Assembly: GCF_022458985.1 (NCBI RefSeq)
Contig: NC_061771.1
Location: forward strand, 12,749,001-12,813,000
Direction of reading: 5' to 3'
Source: Mugil cephalus
Lineage: Eukaryota; Chordata; Actinopteri; Mugiliformes; Mugilidae
Length of the DNA stretch: 64,000 nt
The position numbers were made by a program, and so were the translations under genes. Under the pieces are notes generated by a model that saw nothing but the letters and a program-made list of their open reading frames with translations, made no database searches and had not been told where the DNA came from. Below, one piece after another: positions 46,916-58,487 of the stretch (positions are counted from its first letter, which is position 1; every line of letters starts with the position of its first letter).

Positions 46916-49900
46916 ATGAATCCACATGAATGGCATGATCCTCTTCAAAGACTACATGGACAAACAAACCACCAGGGTGGCTGGGACTCCTACTACAACT
47001 ACTCCAGTTATTCTTCTTCTGCTGAGCCACACAACAGAGGTGTGGGACACAAGGAGCTCAGTCGTCCCTCACACAGTGTTTACAGCAGCAGGTTAAAGGA
47101 TGGGGACCCGGACGGAGAGCCGCTGGAAATCCTCGAGGAGGATGCTGAGCTGGAGAGAAAGAGGAAACGGCTCAGAGAGATAGAGGAGCAGATTATTTAC
47201 AAGAAAGCTTCGCTCGCTCTGAAAACGATTGGGAGTTTTGTGAAGGAGGCGACACCACCGGGGGATTCCTGTAACAAGCAACCAGATACTCTGAAAAACA
47301 GGGTGAACACGATTCTGCTGCAACGCCACTCTCCCAGCTTTCTCCCACGGGTGAGGAGCGCGAGATGAACGACTACTTTCCTGGTGATGTTTTGTATATT
47401 GACTTTGTTTCTCATCTAATGCTCAGGCCCGGTCACAAAAAGAGAGGAGAAGCACATCCAGTCTGCAGGAGTGTCATCCCCTGCAGCTCAGAGTGAAGGC
47501 GCTAATGAAGCAGAGACATCGTGGCCCCTGTGTTTTCCCAACAAACACTGAGGTTTGTAATAAAAAATTAGTAAAAGAAGTCACGTCCTGCTTAGAGTTC
47601 GGCAGCTTTTGTTTCATTTCATTTGTGACGGTGGTGAAGATACAGATGGACCATTATTACAAATTCAGAAGAATTGATTTTGATTTTATTTATTATTTTT
47701 TAAAAGAAAACATCATCCTAAAGGTTTTGAAATGAAGTTGAACAAAACTCTGTTTCCAGTCCTGGGTGCTGAAACCAACTTAGTTGAACGTAATTAAATA
47801 CCAATTCAATAATAACATAGTTTGATGATATTTAAAAGCTTAAAAGCTGTCTAACATAATATATATTTTTTTTACTTTGTTTTTGTACAGACAGAAAAGA
47901 AAACAAATCAGGGCTAGGACAGTATCAGCAGAAATCAAACATAAAATGAAAAAGGCGCAGGTACATTACATAACACAGTGAACTCTGACTTAGAAAAACA
48001 TATTAAGAGTCATCGTGTCGCCCATAATCCTATTTTTCCCAGTATTCATGTCCCTTCCCATCCCCCCGCAGAGTAAAGGTCATTTTTTTAATAACGCGGC
48101 TAGAGTTCACCATGTTCATAAAGGGTTACATCCAACGTCTCACCATTTAGTTGCCCCACATCTTTCCAGAAAGATAAGATATGGGGGCAAGACCAAAAAA
48201 AAAAATATGAACATGGTTCGCAGAAACCGCACCAAACTCCCACCAGCACGAAAACTGCAAACAACTTAGACTTGTGGTTCAGTGAAACAAAAAAAAAAAC
48301 GTGTGGTGTTGAGAACCTGGCTGTTGGGTATTTATTATTCCAAATGAATCTTGAAATGTGTTTTTCCCACTCCCTGAATCACTTATCTGGAACCTCTATG
48401 GGAAGTGCTGTAAATAAATATAACAATATGTTTATTTAAATTGTCCAGATTCTACTGCTGAGGTCAAGGGGCAACAGGCTCCACCTGCCTAGATCATCAC
48501 ACATTTTCTTATTCGTCTGTTTATAATTAACTTCATATAACTATGAAATATTTTTGTCAAAGTGACACCCAAATATTTAATTGGTGCTGGGACATTAACT
48601 GTTTCAAAGAGATAAAGTGTAAACTCAAGATGTGTGCTTGTTGGACATTAAGGGGAATAATCACTATTCCTCCTGTAAATCCAACCAGATTCAAGGTTTT
48701 TGATTGTGGTAGGAACAACACCGATGTACAGAGAATTTTGTTTTTGTCACCTCCCACTTCTATTCCCTCAAGAAAAGATTCCTCTTTAATAGTTTAGGCG
48801 AGTGGCTTTGAAGCTGAACTTTATGTTCAAAGGACCCATTTTAATGCGTCACTATAGACATTTGCAACGAGAGTTTGTATAAGCTTGTTAAGGAAGGAAA
48901 TGAAAACAGCTGATGTGCTGTCCATTCTTCTTTCAATTTATGTTTTAACAAGAAGTGAAATCTCTGTATATGTGACTGTTCTCAGGTCCCTGGCGTCGCT
49001 CTGCCTCATCCCAGCCAAAGTGTTACTCAGCCCGAAAAGAAGGAGAACGGTGCCAACCAAGGCTTCATGCGCTTCCTCAGCGTGCTCAACAAAGGAGTGG
49101 ACATCGAGTTTCTCAGCAGGATCGTCAACGACGACAGTGAGGAGGTCCTGAACCTTCACCCTTCTCACATGGACAGCGAGTCAAATCCACGCGTCACGAG
49201 TGAGCGCCACGCACTGAACACTGAATCCTCTCTGCAGAGCCACAGCTGGACCAACAGTGCAGACAGAAAGACTGACTCCCCCAGTAGAGAGCAGCCCTTC
49301 ACTGGGAGACCCTCCTTACCTGATCCTGAGGAGGAGACTGACAGAAGAGGGCGCACTCTGATCAGTCGCAGTGGTCGATCAGAATCTCCCGTGGCAGTGA
49401 AGAAGAAAAAGAAGGAGGAAGGAGAAAACTCACAAGCGGGAGAGCAGAATCAACAGCTGCAGAACATTCTTAAAACTCTGGGCTTGAGTCTAGAAACGCG
49501 AGAGCTGGACCAGCTTGCAGACCGCACTCAGATGAGGTTGTATGGGAAGAGGCATGAAGGCAGGCGGGGGACCGACAGGACACCAGAGCAGAGGAGTCAG
49601 GAGAGGGTCTCCCACAGAGACGACAGGAAGTCCCCACGATCCTCCTCCTCTTCCTCCTCGCGTTCCTCCTCCTCCTCCTCCTCCTCCTCAAAGTTGACAG
49701 CTCGAAGCTTAACTCCGAGCCCTTCACGGCGACGCCGCTCACGCAGCAGACACTCGGATGGAAGGCGAAAGTTTGACCACAGCCCTTCAGGAGGAAGAGA
49801 TGAACTTCAAAATCGTGGCAAAGAAGAGGCACAGACACACACGGACAGAGCTGAGATACCGTCAACACAAGTCTCTGCTTATTACCATCAGTATCCACAA

Positions 49901-50636
49901 ATGCAAACTTTTCTCTATCCTCCTCCTGTGTTTCCAGATTACAGGTTGTCCGAGTTCTCTCATTACACTAATTACAGCAGCAGCTGCAACAGTGCTGCAT
50001 ATTCTCCCTGGACACATGCTAACTCACAGCGCTATTTCCCATCTAACATAAGTAACAGCCATCCCAGTGCTCCTGAAGCCGTCCCGTCGTTTTTTAATCC
50101 CGACCTGTCTGAGAGCGAAGGTCAGGTGGGATCGACGTCTGCGTCTCGCTGCCTGAAGGTCATCAGCACGGTGCAGTCGGCCAGGAAGCAGACTCTGGTG
50201 AACTTGACGAGGCAAACTAGAAGAAGAAATGGCAAGAACGGTTTACGGAGAGCAAGGAAGAAACGCAAAAAGAAATGGAAAGCCATGTCAGCCAAGAATC
50301 CTAAGCAGCTCCAGACCCCGTGTCCATCTGAACAGAATGTGACGGCTCCACAGGATCCTGAAGGTGACTCCACAACCAAAGAGTTGATACATGAGAAACG
50401 GGACCTGACAGAGGAGGAAATAAAAGCTAACCTGAGGAAAAAGGTTTGTTGAGCTCATTCATGTTTGTCGTTTTGAGTTGCGTTTTTGGAGGCACAACGC
50501 TCTAACTCCATTTCACTTTTATTCCTTGTTAAATCACCAGCTTGAAGCATTTAACCAGAAATCGAAGCTCGCCAGCCGGCTGCCTCACACCTCGGTCGTA
50601 CCACCAGCCTCCTCTCTGACCTCAGAGATCAGTTAA
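46916..50636 (+). CDS. ZNF318-like RS-rich nuclear protein, tandem copy 2
   Basis: Paralogue of the neighbour at 41.8-45.0 kb; no named gene recognised. Four phase-0 coding exons: 46916-47350, 47427-47552, 48986-50443 and 50541-50636, giving 704 aa. A non-coding first exon probably ends at 46683, and a 3' UTR intron is likely at 50638-51088. The N-terminus differs from copy 1: a Tyr/Ser-rich start, then a charged helix DAELERKRKRLREIEEQI (about 59-76) followed by YKKASLALK. Shared motifs: GFMRFLSVLNKGVD (213-226), LKTLGLSLETRELDQL with TQMRLYGKR (about 349-376), and CLKVIST. It also has a long poly-Ser/Arg tract (49636-49690), a Lys/Arg-rich basic block (RRARKKRKKKWK) suitable as an NLS, and a C-terminal EEIKANLRKKLEAFNQK helix missing from copy 1. 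A nuclear, RNA-processing or chromatin role is plausible but inferred. Confidence 0.82.
48010..48785 (-). mobile_element. L1-type LINE fragment in copy 2 intron
   Basis: Minus-strand translation across several frames gives KYLGVTLTK, then RWSLLPLDLSSRI, then LYLFTALPIEVPDK, then FIWNN. This is the order of the RT C-terminal region of fish L1 (Swimmer-like) elements (KYLGV...RWxxLPLSLxGRI...FLYLFQALPxxLP...FIWN). Frames are broken. It is antisense within the 1.4-kb intron before exon 48986-50443. Confidence 0.7.
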
Positions 50637-51252
50637 AGTACGTGACCTTAAAGGATTTTTCCCATCTGCTTCATGTTAGTGTAGTTCCTACTAATGTGTC
50701 TTTGTAGATACTGTTAACAAGGAGTCGCACTAAACAGCTTATATTTCAGAGCACTAATGTGAGTCTGTGTGTGAAGATACCCCAGAAGGTTTTATTTTAA
50801 AAAAATGTTTAAAATTCATGTAATAATTCTGTCCTTATGTGGGGAACTGATTATGCAAATGTAGAGTAGAACTGAGTCTGACTAAGTCTCATGTGTTTGG
50901 AAAAACCGAAGGGTTCAAGATAATGCAGGGAAACTCCTTCATTGCAGAGTTGGAGGCTTGATGAATGTTCTTACTTGGGCTTGTTTGTTGTTTGTTGTTT
51001 ACCAGTTTACCAGAACAAGCACAATCATAATTGCTTGAAATGACCTCTTCCTAAACTGTCTGCTGATGATCTTTCTCTTTTTCCCAGGTTTCTGAGGACC
51101 GTTGAGACTGGCCTTTCTGAACTTGCTTTGACCTCTGGCACCACAGACATTTAACCATCATTTCATTTCACATGCAGTTCACAGTGTCACAGAGACATTT
51201 TGACCTTTACTCAACATTTCCATTTTTTAACTGAATCATTAAACTGTTAACA

Positions 51253-51258
51253 AATAAA
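51253..51258 (+). terminator. Putative polyadenylation signal of ZNF318-like copy 2
   Basis: AATAAA lies about 165 bases into an inferred 3' UTR exon that begins after a strong acceptor (CTCTTTTTCCCAG, exon from 51089). The matching donor AAA/GTACGT at 50637/50638 follows the stop codon directly. Confidence 0.6.
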
Positions 51259-52387
51259 TGTCTTCAAAGTAATATATGTCTGCAGTTCTCAGTGTGTTTG
51301 CTCATTTTAGCTGTTTCGTTTCTCATATATTCCTTGTATTGTGGTGGATATTGTCTCTGTGAGATAGCAGCACGGTGAAATATGAAGAAGGGGATAATAA
51401 CCTGAACAGAAACGCTTAATCGCAAATCATATTTGAATTAATGATCAACTATTAACTTCACTTTAATAATATCACTTTTATTCCCATATTTGTTGTTTGT
51501 TGAGACAAAAGCTTTTTTTTTTTTTTTTTTTTTTTACTGGCCAGGTATAGTAGTTGTCAGGATAATTTCTGGACAGGTCGCCACTCTATACAACAAACAT
51601 GTCTTTGGACTGTAGGAAGACGCATGCAGACTCGCACGAAAGAAAGAAGAGGAGAGCTGCAGGAAAGATCCCAGTTTTAGGTGTCAGCACTAACCACTGT
51701 GCCATCCAAAAGGTGAAATACTAGTACCTATTCAGGCCCAATAGAGAGCGTCTTTTTAGCTCTGTTTCATTCTCATCTCCTGCCTGGTAGTGCTGGTGGT
51801 GCAGAGTAGTCTTGACGGCTAACGAAAAACTTAATCTCATAAAGCCCAGGTGACAGTTCTCTGTAGGCCCCTTTCTTTTTGTTGTGCTTTCTTTTTAGTA
51901 ACTTTGGATACAAACATAGTTTGTAATCACGTTAGGCCCGAAAATGTACTTACAATTACTACGAAAAACAGGCTGCTCCTCATAATGTTATAATGTTAAT
52001 GTGTCTGGTTATGGATAATGGTCCCTGCAATCAAGTGTTTGAGAAACACAACAAAGTTTTTGAGATCAGATCAGTGTCATCTGTGAAATGTGCTGGAGAG
52101 AGATGAAAGTATCAGCTACAAAACACCTGGCAGGAGGTCATACAGGTACAGCCGTACGGTTCTCTGGCTGCTGGAGGCAAGTGGTTTTTTTTTTTTCTCC
52201 ACACAAGTTGGCGCTGACCTGCTCACAGGTAATGACTAATACCATTTTTATACCAGGATGCGAAACTGTTGAGTGTATTTTTTTAAATCACATTTTATTC
52301 ACAAGTGAGGTATAGTAACACTTAACACACATCTTCCTTACAGTGGAGGAAACAAGCCAGTTTTGTATTTGAAACAAAACCATCACC

Positions 52388-52393
52388 TTTATT
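52388..52393 (-). terminator. Putative pla2g12b polyadenylation signal
   Basis: A minus-strand AATAAA (plus-strand TTTATT) lies about 245 bases past the pla2g12b stop codon. It faces the convergent end of ZNF318-like copy 2 about 1.1 kb away. Confidence 0.5.
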
Positions 52394-52636
52394 TTGATGC
52401 TGCAGACAAAGGAATACAGTACTGGCTCGCAGCACAGTGCGCAGCAGAAATTTCAACAGCAACTGATTTTGAACAAAACAAAAGCAAGAACTAATGAATA
52501 AATTACTCAAGTAGTTGCAGCCGCCTTTGCAACACTGCAGCTCAGAAGACTGCCCCCAGAAATGAGGCTCCTGGACTGGTGCTGTTTCATAAATAGGAGA
52601 AATGGATTTTTTTTTAATTTTTTTTTTAATATATAT

Positions 52637-55017
52637 CTACAGTTCGTCTTTCTCCTCTCCTTGGCAGTAGCAGGCAGCTCTCTGGCTGTTCATGTAGGGT
52701 CTGCAGCCCAGAGTCCACACGGTGTTGAACAAGGTGTCTGCCACCGTTTCACATGCTGCGGAGGGAAGGGGAAACGGGAATGTCAGTCTGAAAAAGAAGG
52801 CATCTGGGACTAGATTAATTCGACCGAGTGAAAGGCGCCTGACCTTCAACCTTCGACACGAAGCCGAGGCTCTTCTTGAGGTCTGAGCAGATGCTGTGGA
52901 GGCACCAGCGGAACTTGGAGTCGCAGCGGTACTTGTTGGAGCCGCACGTGTCGTAACACATGTCCAGCTGGTTGCAGCACTTGGTCATGGCAGGGATGCC
53001 CATGTCCTGACACACAACACACGGGGTTAACATGTGGGCCTAAATACTGGTTCTATTATTCAGTCAAACGTAGCACGTTTAGGGAGAGTAGGAAAATAGG
53101 ACTTTTTGGATTTCATCATTGGAAATTGGAACTATTTAGTTAGTCTCGTATTAAACAAACCCAACTCCGTGTCATCCTCAGATGACGTGTATGACTGTGT
53201 TGCAACTGACTTGATTCACTCAGCAGACTTTTGTCTGAGAATATTCAGTTCTCGAATAGAAAGGCTACGATTCTTATGGCTTGGGTTCTTATGGGAGGAG
53301 GTGGTTGATTCATTTTCTATGGTTAATATTGGCACCTAAATTTAATTCGGGTTTAGTCCTTTTTGTCAGTTGCATTCTAGTTTTTAGATGTGACATAACC
53401 TACATTTTTGAATCTTCATTTTTACACACATCTCTGAGTAGCAAGTAGCTTTCTGTGAAGGTTCTCAGTCACTTGGGCAGCGATGGCATATGCAGTAAAC
53501 TGGCACTTAAATGAGTGGTGAAATGTCTTTGAGAAACAAGTCCACTGGCCCTTGTTTTGGCTGTTGGCTGTTTGGTCATGCTCTTGTGTGTTTATTTCCT
53601 GTCTATGAGAGGTCTAGGTGGGTTCAATAAGATACTGTTCCCTCTACGTTTAACCTCACAGGAGTAGTTACATGTTCAACATAAATACCAGCACATTTCA
53701 TAACTGAACATTCACAAGACGATTCACATAGGACGTCATCACTATTCACACCAGAAATTATCTAACTGACGCTGAAACTCTGATCCATGTTTTTGTGGAT
53801 TCTAGACACTTATGAGGGCTTATGTAATAAATTAAAAGCAATTTAATTCGTCAACTCAGGTTTTACTCTGGTGCAAAGCCCTAATCTACTTGTGAGATTT
53901 GCCATAAAGGCAGTTTATGTCTGATAAATGCATCTTTTGTGCTCCACATTTGAAGTTGCTCTGAATAGACAGAAGAGACTCACCCCTTCAGGAATGGGAA
54001 GACCGAAGAAGTAGGAGGTACAGCCATTGGGTTCAGGCATCTGGTAGCCAGGGCGAGGAAGAGGAGCTTTACCTGAGGGGTGGGGAGAAGAAAGAAAGAA
54101 AGAAAGATAACACGTGTTTCACAACAGGCCGGTGGAAATGTGCTGGACTCTGTCTGATAACCTTAAAATAGAACCGTGTTTGCACATAGAGAAACACGCT
54201 TTTCTCACTGGGTTTGTTTGTGACATATTCTTCAGTCACCACATGAAATCTCTCCTATCACCCAGAGGTCACAGTCCATTTCCAGGCTCAGATGATGATG
54301 TCACTCAGATGATAACAAAGGAGTGAATGAATAAATCCCATTAAGTATGAGAGTAATCGTCGGAGTCATCAGTCATCAGTAATGTATTAAAGAGCTACAG
54401 AGGAGCATCTGTGCAAATGTTGGGCATCTTTGAAATCAATATCTGATTTATATCTTAATGAAAGTATTGGAAACATACGACTTGCATGAATATGAAATAT
54501 GACTATTATAATCAATTTCAATCAAAACGGGAATATTATTTCTTTATTTTAATCACATTTTTCTAAAGACAAGAGATTAAAAGGTCTTAAATGGATAAAT
54601 ATATAACTATATATATAACTATAAATATGAAGTTGTATTAAGGAGGAGTCTAATTTCATTTGAGATTATTTTAGCAATACTAACGTATGTGGCGGATCTC
54701 ACAGGCTGAACAAAATCAATACCAGTTTAAAGCTAAACCAGAGTGCATTTAAGCGATTTACCAAATCTGCAGCGGTATTGGCACACTCCATCACGTCCGC
54801 CCATGAACTCCAGCATCGAGTCAAAGTAGCTGCCGACTGCCTCAAAGCCACCTCTGAGGGAGTTCAGTCCCCACTCTCCGTTCTCATCCTCTGCCTGGGC
54901 TCCATCAGGGGCTTGGCCCGCCGCTGGCGGTGCTGCTGACGGGTCCCTGGGCTCCTGACTGAAAACGCTGTGCCCCAGCAGGAGCAGGAGGGGAGCGAGA
55001 AGCGCCCAACGGGTCAT
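52637..55017 (-). CDS. pla2g12b: Group XIIB secretory phospholipase A2-like protein
   Basis: Four coding exons join in frame: 54762-55017, 53984-54072, 52844-53006 and 52637-52755, giving 208 aa (human PLA2G12B 195). Residues 1 to about 20 form a signal peptide (MTRWALL, Leu run, VFSQ). A Pro/Ala/acidic linker follows, longer than in human, then [37 protein letters not shown] and the PLA2 core [12 protein letters not shown] at 125-136. Leu129 replaces the catalytic His that group XIIA keeps (CCNQHD), as in mammalian XIIB, so it should lack lipase activity. The final residues are KDEL, an ER-retrieval signal; human ends KEEL. Known work in zebrafish and mouse links Pla2g12b to triglyceride loading of apoB lipoproteins in the ER of liver and intestine. 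Cysteines are conserved. Convergent with ZNF318-like copy 2, divergent from lcor. Confidence 0.96.
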
Positions 55018-56329
55018 CCTGCAGCTCTGAAGGCTGAGTGTGAACAGAGTTCAGTGGCTGAGGCAGGATCGCAGATACAGTCAGAGGCAATACTGAAACT
55101 GTCTGCGTGACCTGAACTTTGAGCCAAGCGCAGGGACGGCCTCACATGTGGAGGAACAAAGTCCGGCCTCTATCTCATCTTTTTCAGCATATTGGAGCCT
55201 TTATCATTCATGCTGATTGATGAGAGGCGGCGCACTTGTTTACCAGTTGATTTGATCACATTTTAATCCCGTTAGTTACAGACTTAATCTGTTTTGACAG
55301 CAGCCCATCACCTGGGTCAGTAAACGCATGAGGAAGTGCCTGTAGTAAACTAATGAGCAAACAGATCCAGCATTTCCAAACAGATAAATATTACATACTG
55401 TGATATTTATGTTTATTTATTTACTATTCTTTGGTGTGTGGACTCTTCTATTTCCCTTTATTTCTCACCATAAAATCCAATTTGGATTATGTGACGGTGA
55501 TCTGAACAGGATGAAATGTTTTGTCACTGTGAACTGACTGAGTGAGAGACTGATGGATTGATTTGCTTAATGCATATTTGGAGCAAATACATCTTATTTC
55601 ATTTAGACAACCTAGACTGTAGATAAATCGTAGGCCCAAAGTTTTCTGCAACAGTACATTGGTGCATTAACTAAAGCATTTCATAGGAAAGGACAACACA
55701 GAAGTGAACAAAGCAACCAGGAATGTGCAACTACTAGTGCTAACGCCATTATTAATTGTTCTGCCAATGGTAAAACCAATCAGGAAGTGATATGTCAATG
55801 GTTGCTAAGGAAGAGGGATTACTTATTGTTACACCTGATTTTTTCATCATCAGTTTTTTCAATGGTAGTAAATAGTTGTACAAAAATGTGTGATGCATTA
55901 CCTTCATTTTAATGTAGATGGTTATAAATACATTTGTTGTTTGCTAAATTTGTACATAAGCTTTTGATATTTACACTCTAGATTTAAATTCTAAGTTATA
56001 AAAATGGTTCGTTAAATAAGTTTGTTGTTTTCAAAAATAACTTTTTCCTACTCGGATTTTATGGTTTTAGTGTGTTTTTAGGTTCAATGTGTTAATACAG
56101 TTTGTCAAAATTAAAAACTAATCATAAAATGACACAGGTGAGGTTGTGCTGAAAAGAGTGATACCAAACAAGGCAATGTAAACAGTTTTTAAGGTGAAAT
56201 ATAAAGGTAAAACCAAAAGTAGTCAAAAACGGCCAATTATGCTCTGGATTACAGTGGGCTGTTTCTTACATGTTTCATGTTTCTCCAAGATCATGTGATC
56301 ATCATCCCCATCGGTTGGTATCTGTTCAA
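55018..56329. other. pla2g12b upstream flank
   Basis: Contains the pla2g12b 5' UTR and promoter immediately right of 55017, then AT-rich DNA with no gene or repeat that I can support. Confidence 0.4.
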
Positions 56330-56665
56330 CCTTAGACTGATACTTTATTCATCACCGAGGGAAACTGCTTGGTAAAAGAACCTTAGTTACACATTAAAAA
56401 AACAAACAAAAAAAAACACTCTAGTGAAAAATGCATATGAACAAATGTACAAGAATTAAAGACAGATGTAAATATATATATTATATACATAAGGAGGATT
56501 GTTGCTGTTCACACTGACTCCCAGATACGTGTGGTGGTCCATTACTTCCACCTCCATGATGATGGGCTCTGCTGGTGCCATCTTCCTCCTGAAGTCATTG
56601 ACCAGCTCCTTGGTCTTGTCCACATTCAGGAGTAGGTGGTTTGTCTGGGACCACTCTACAAAGCC
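56330..56665 (-). mobile_element. LINE reverse-transcriptase fragment with 3' tail
   Basis: Minus-strand translation over 56500-56660 gives GFVEWSQTNHLLLNVDKTKE, then VNDFRRKMAP, then HTYLGVSVN. This is the late RT region (FVxWCxxNHLxLNVxKTKE...DFRR...YKYLGV) of L2/Rex1-like fish LINEs. To the left, 'gatactttattcatcaccg' on the plus strand is the usual 3' end of such elements, so RT to tail has been shortened by deletion. Confidence 0.8.
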
Positions 56666-57577
56666 ACCCCCTTATCTTTATCTTCATTGTCTCTCAATCT
56701 GCTCCTGCGTCTGTCACTTTGCAAAGCATTGCTTCATATCTGCCTTTGCTTAACCTTTCCTTTTCCTCTCCATTTCTTTGATCTTGAAGACCTGAACACA
56801 TCTCTATCACTCTTCCTAAACACAAACATGTTAATCCAATCCCAAAAGTAATTATTCTAATGTACACTATTAAATAAATAAAAATGATAACAGTAACAGT
56901 AAGTAGATAATAGTGGTAGTCGTACCAAACAGTTGTAAAAACAAATAATGCAACCAGAATCTGATTTACATACAGTTTACATGGCATTGAAGTATGCAGT
57001 AATGGTTGAATACTTTTTTTGTGTGTATGTCTTGTATTCTTAATGCAGATACTAAAAATTACTAGTGCTGGTTTCGCCCAATATGTTATTAAGTATTATC
57101 ACCAGAAGAGGCCGCTAATGGGTTTGACAGATTTCCACAGTAGTGTCAGTGGTACTTTACCTCCACTTTAGATAAATGTGCTTGTTGCTTTTAAAGCAAA
57201 TGTAACGGAGGACCACTGATCAGGTGTAACATTTACATCACTACAACCATGGAAAATGAAAGACGTGATGGTGAAATCTTCAGCTATTTGCCACAGGTCT
57301 GCAGGTCCTTTCTGTCTCTGGCTTTTTTTTGTGACACACGGTTTCGTATTCAGTAAATCTCTTTTTTGAAAGACATAATCGATGGTACAGTTATTTGAGT
57401 TCATGTGCTTTCCACCCTCACTGCTTATCAGTCAACATCAAAATCCAATATAAAAGAGGTGTATATTAGTCCAGTGTAGTGGTATAATTAGGTGTAAGTT
57501 TGGAATCAGCGGGACTACCCTTTCCATGAAAATATTATAAATTAGGATTTTTCCCCTAAAATTTGCAATTATCTTGT

Positions 57578-57647
<70 letters not shown>
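57578..57647. repeat. (GATA)n microsatellite with retroposon end
   Basis: About 17 perfect units, followed on the right by 'ctttattcatgaa'. That arrangement is the 3' end (read on the minus strand, 'aataaagtatctatc') of a fish retroposon whose tail expanded into the microsatellite. Confidence 0.95.
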
Positions 57648-58019
57648 CTTTATTCATGAAATATCAAATATTAAAAATACTAAAATACATTAATTACACA
57701 CTACATTTCAAAACCAAACCAAAACTGCCACTGTCCAAGGATACTGGTACAGGAAAAGGCGTGATAGTTACAGGTCTTGAACCTCATCTGGTCCATTTGT
57801 TTACTTCCTATTTGACCACATTCCATTGGACGAACTAGGGTCAGGTGATACTAGAACGCGCTGTGATTGGATGATGGAAACAGTATGTCCCATTGTTTGT
57901 CTGGTCGGTTCAGGAAACGTAAATATGTTTTTTATAAATCATTATGATCGATTGGAAAATCGGCTGCGAAAAAGGACAAATATATATATATATTATTGGG
58001 AGATAAATGAAACCTGAAG

Positions 58020-58425
58020 GCATCTATCTCAAATACAAAGTTATGTGGGCGATGGGAGGAAGGTGGGCTTGAAACGCGTCTGAGAATAGGTCATACAAGT
58101 CTCAGTTTCACATTACACAGAATAGGCAATATCCAACCGGAAAATGCACTCAATGTAACCAACCTGAGACAGTGGAGCATGTTCTACTTCACTATGAGAA
58201 ATACGATGTCCAGAAGACAGGGTTGCATTGACATTGACAGGGTTGTGGGGGAAATCAACAAACGAGACACACTATGACATTATTAGGTTATTAGATGACA
58301 GACTCTTGAGTGGGTATTGATTTATTTTTTTACTGCACTCTTGTTCTACACTCCAGTCCAGTTGATGGCGGTAATGCACCAGAAACTACCAGCCCCTGCT
58401 TTAAAACCTCACAGAAGAAGAAGGG
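58020..58425 (+). mobile_element. LINE 3' end abutting the lcor first exon
   Basis: Plus-strand translation gives TRLRIGHTSLSFTLHRIG and, in a second frame, KCTQCNQPETVEHVLLHYEK. This is the RNase H/CCHC-like tail (RLRxGH...C..C...TVEHVLLxC) of an I/Nimb-type fish LINE. The following 'cactccagtccagttgatg' and 'gcggtaatgcacc' and the terminal GAAGAAGAAG at 58413-58422 are the known kind of 3' end. It stops only about 65 bases before the lcor ATG. Confidence 0.8.
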
Positions 58426-58487
58426 GAGGGGAGGGGGAAAGAGAGAGCGAGAAAAAGAGGGGAGAGAGGAGAGAGGGGGGAGGCAGA

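Noticed and set aside
49470-49898. 142-codon minus-strand frame rich in Arg opposite ZNF318-like copy 2
   Set aside because: Produced by the (TCC)n serine tract read in reverse; the sense frame carries the conserved motifs.
57578-57647. Regular repeat array that could be mistaken for a CRISPR-like array
   Set aside because: It is a perfect 4-base microsatellite in a eukaryotic genome with no spacers.
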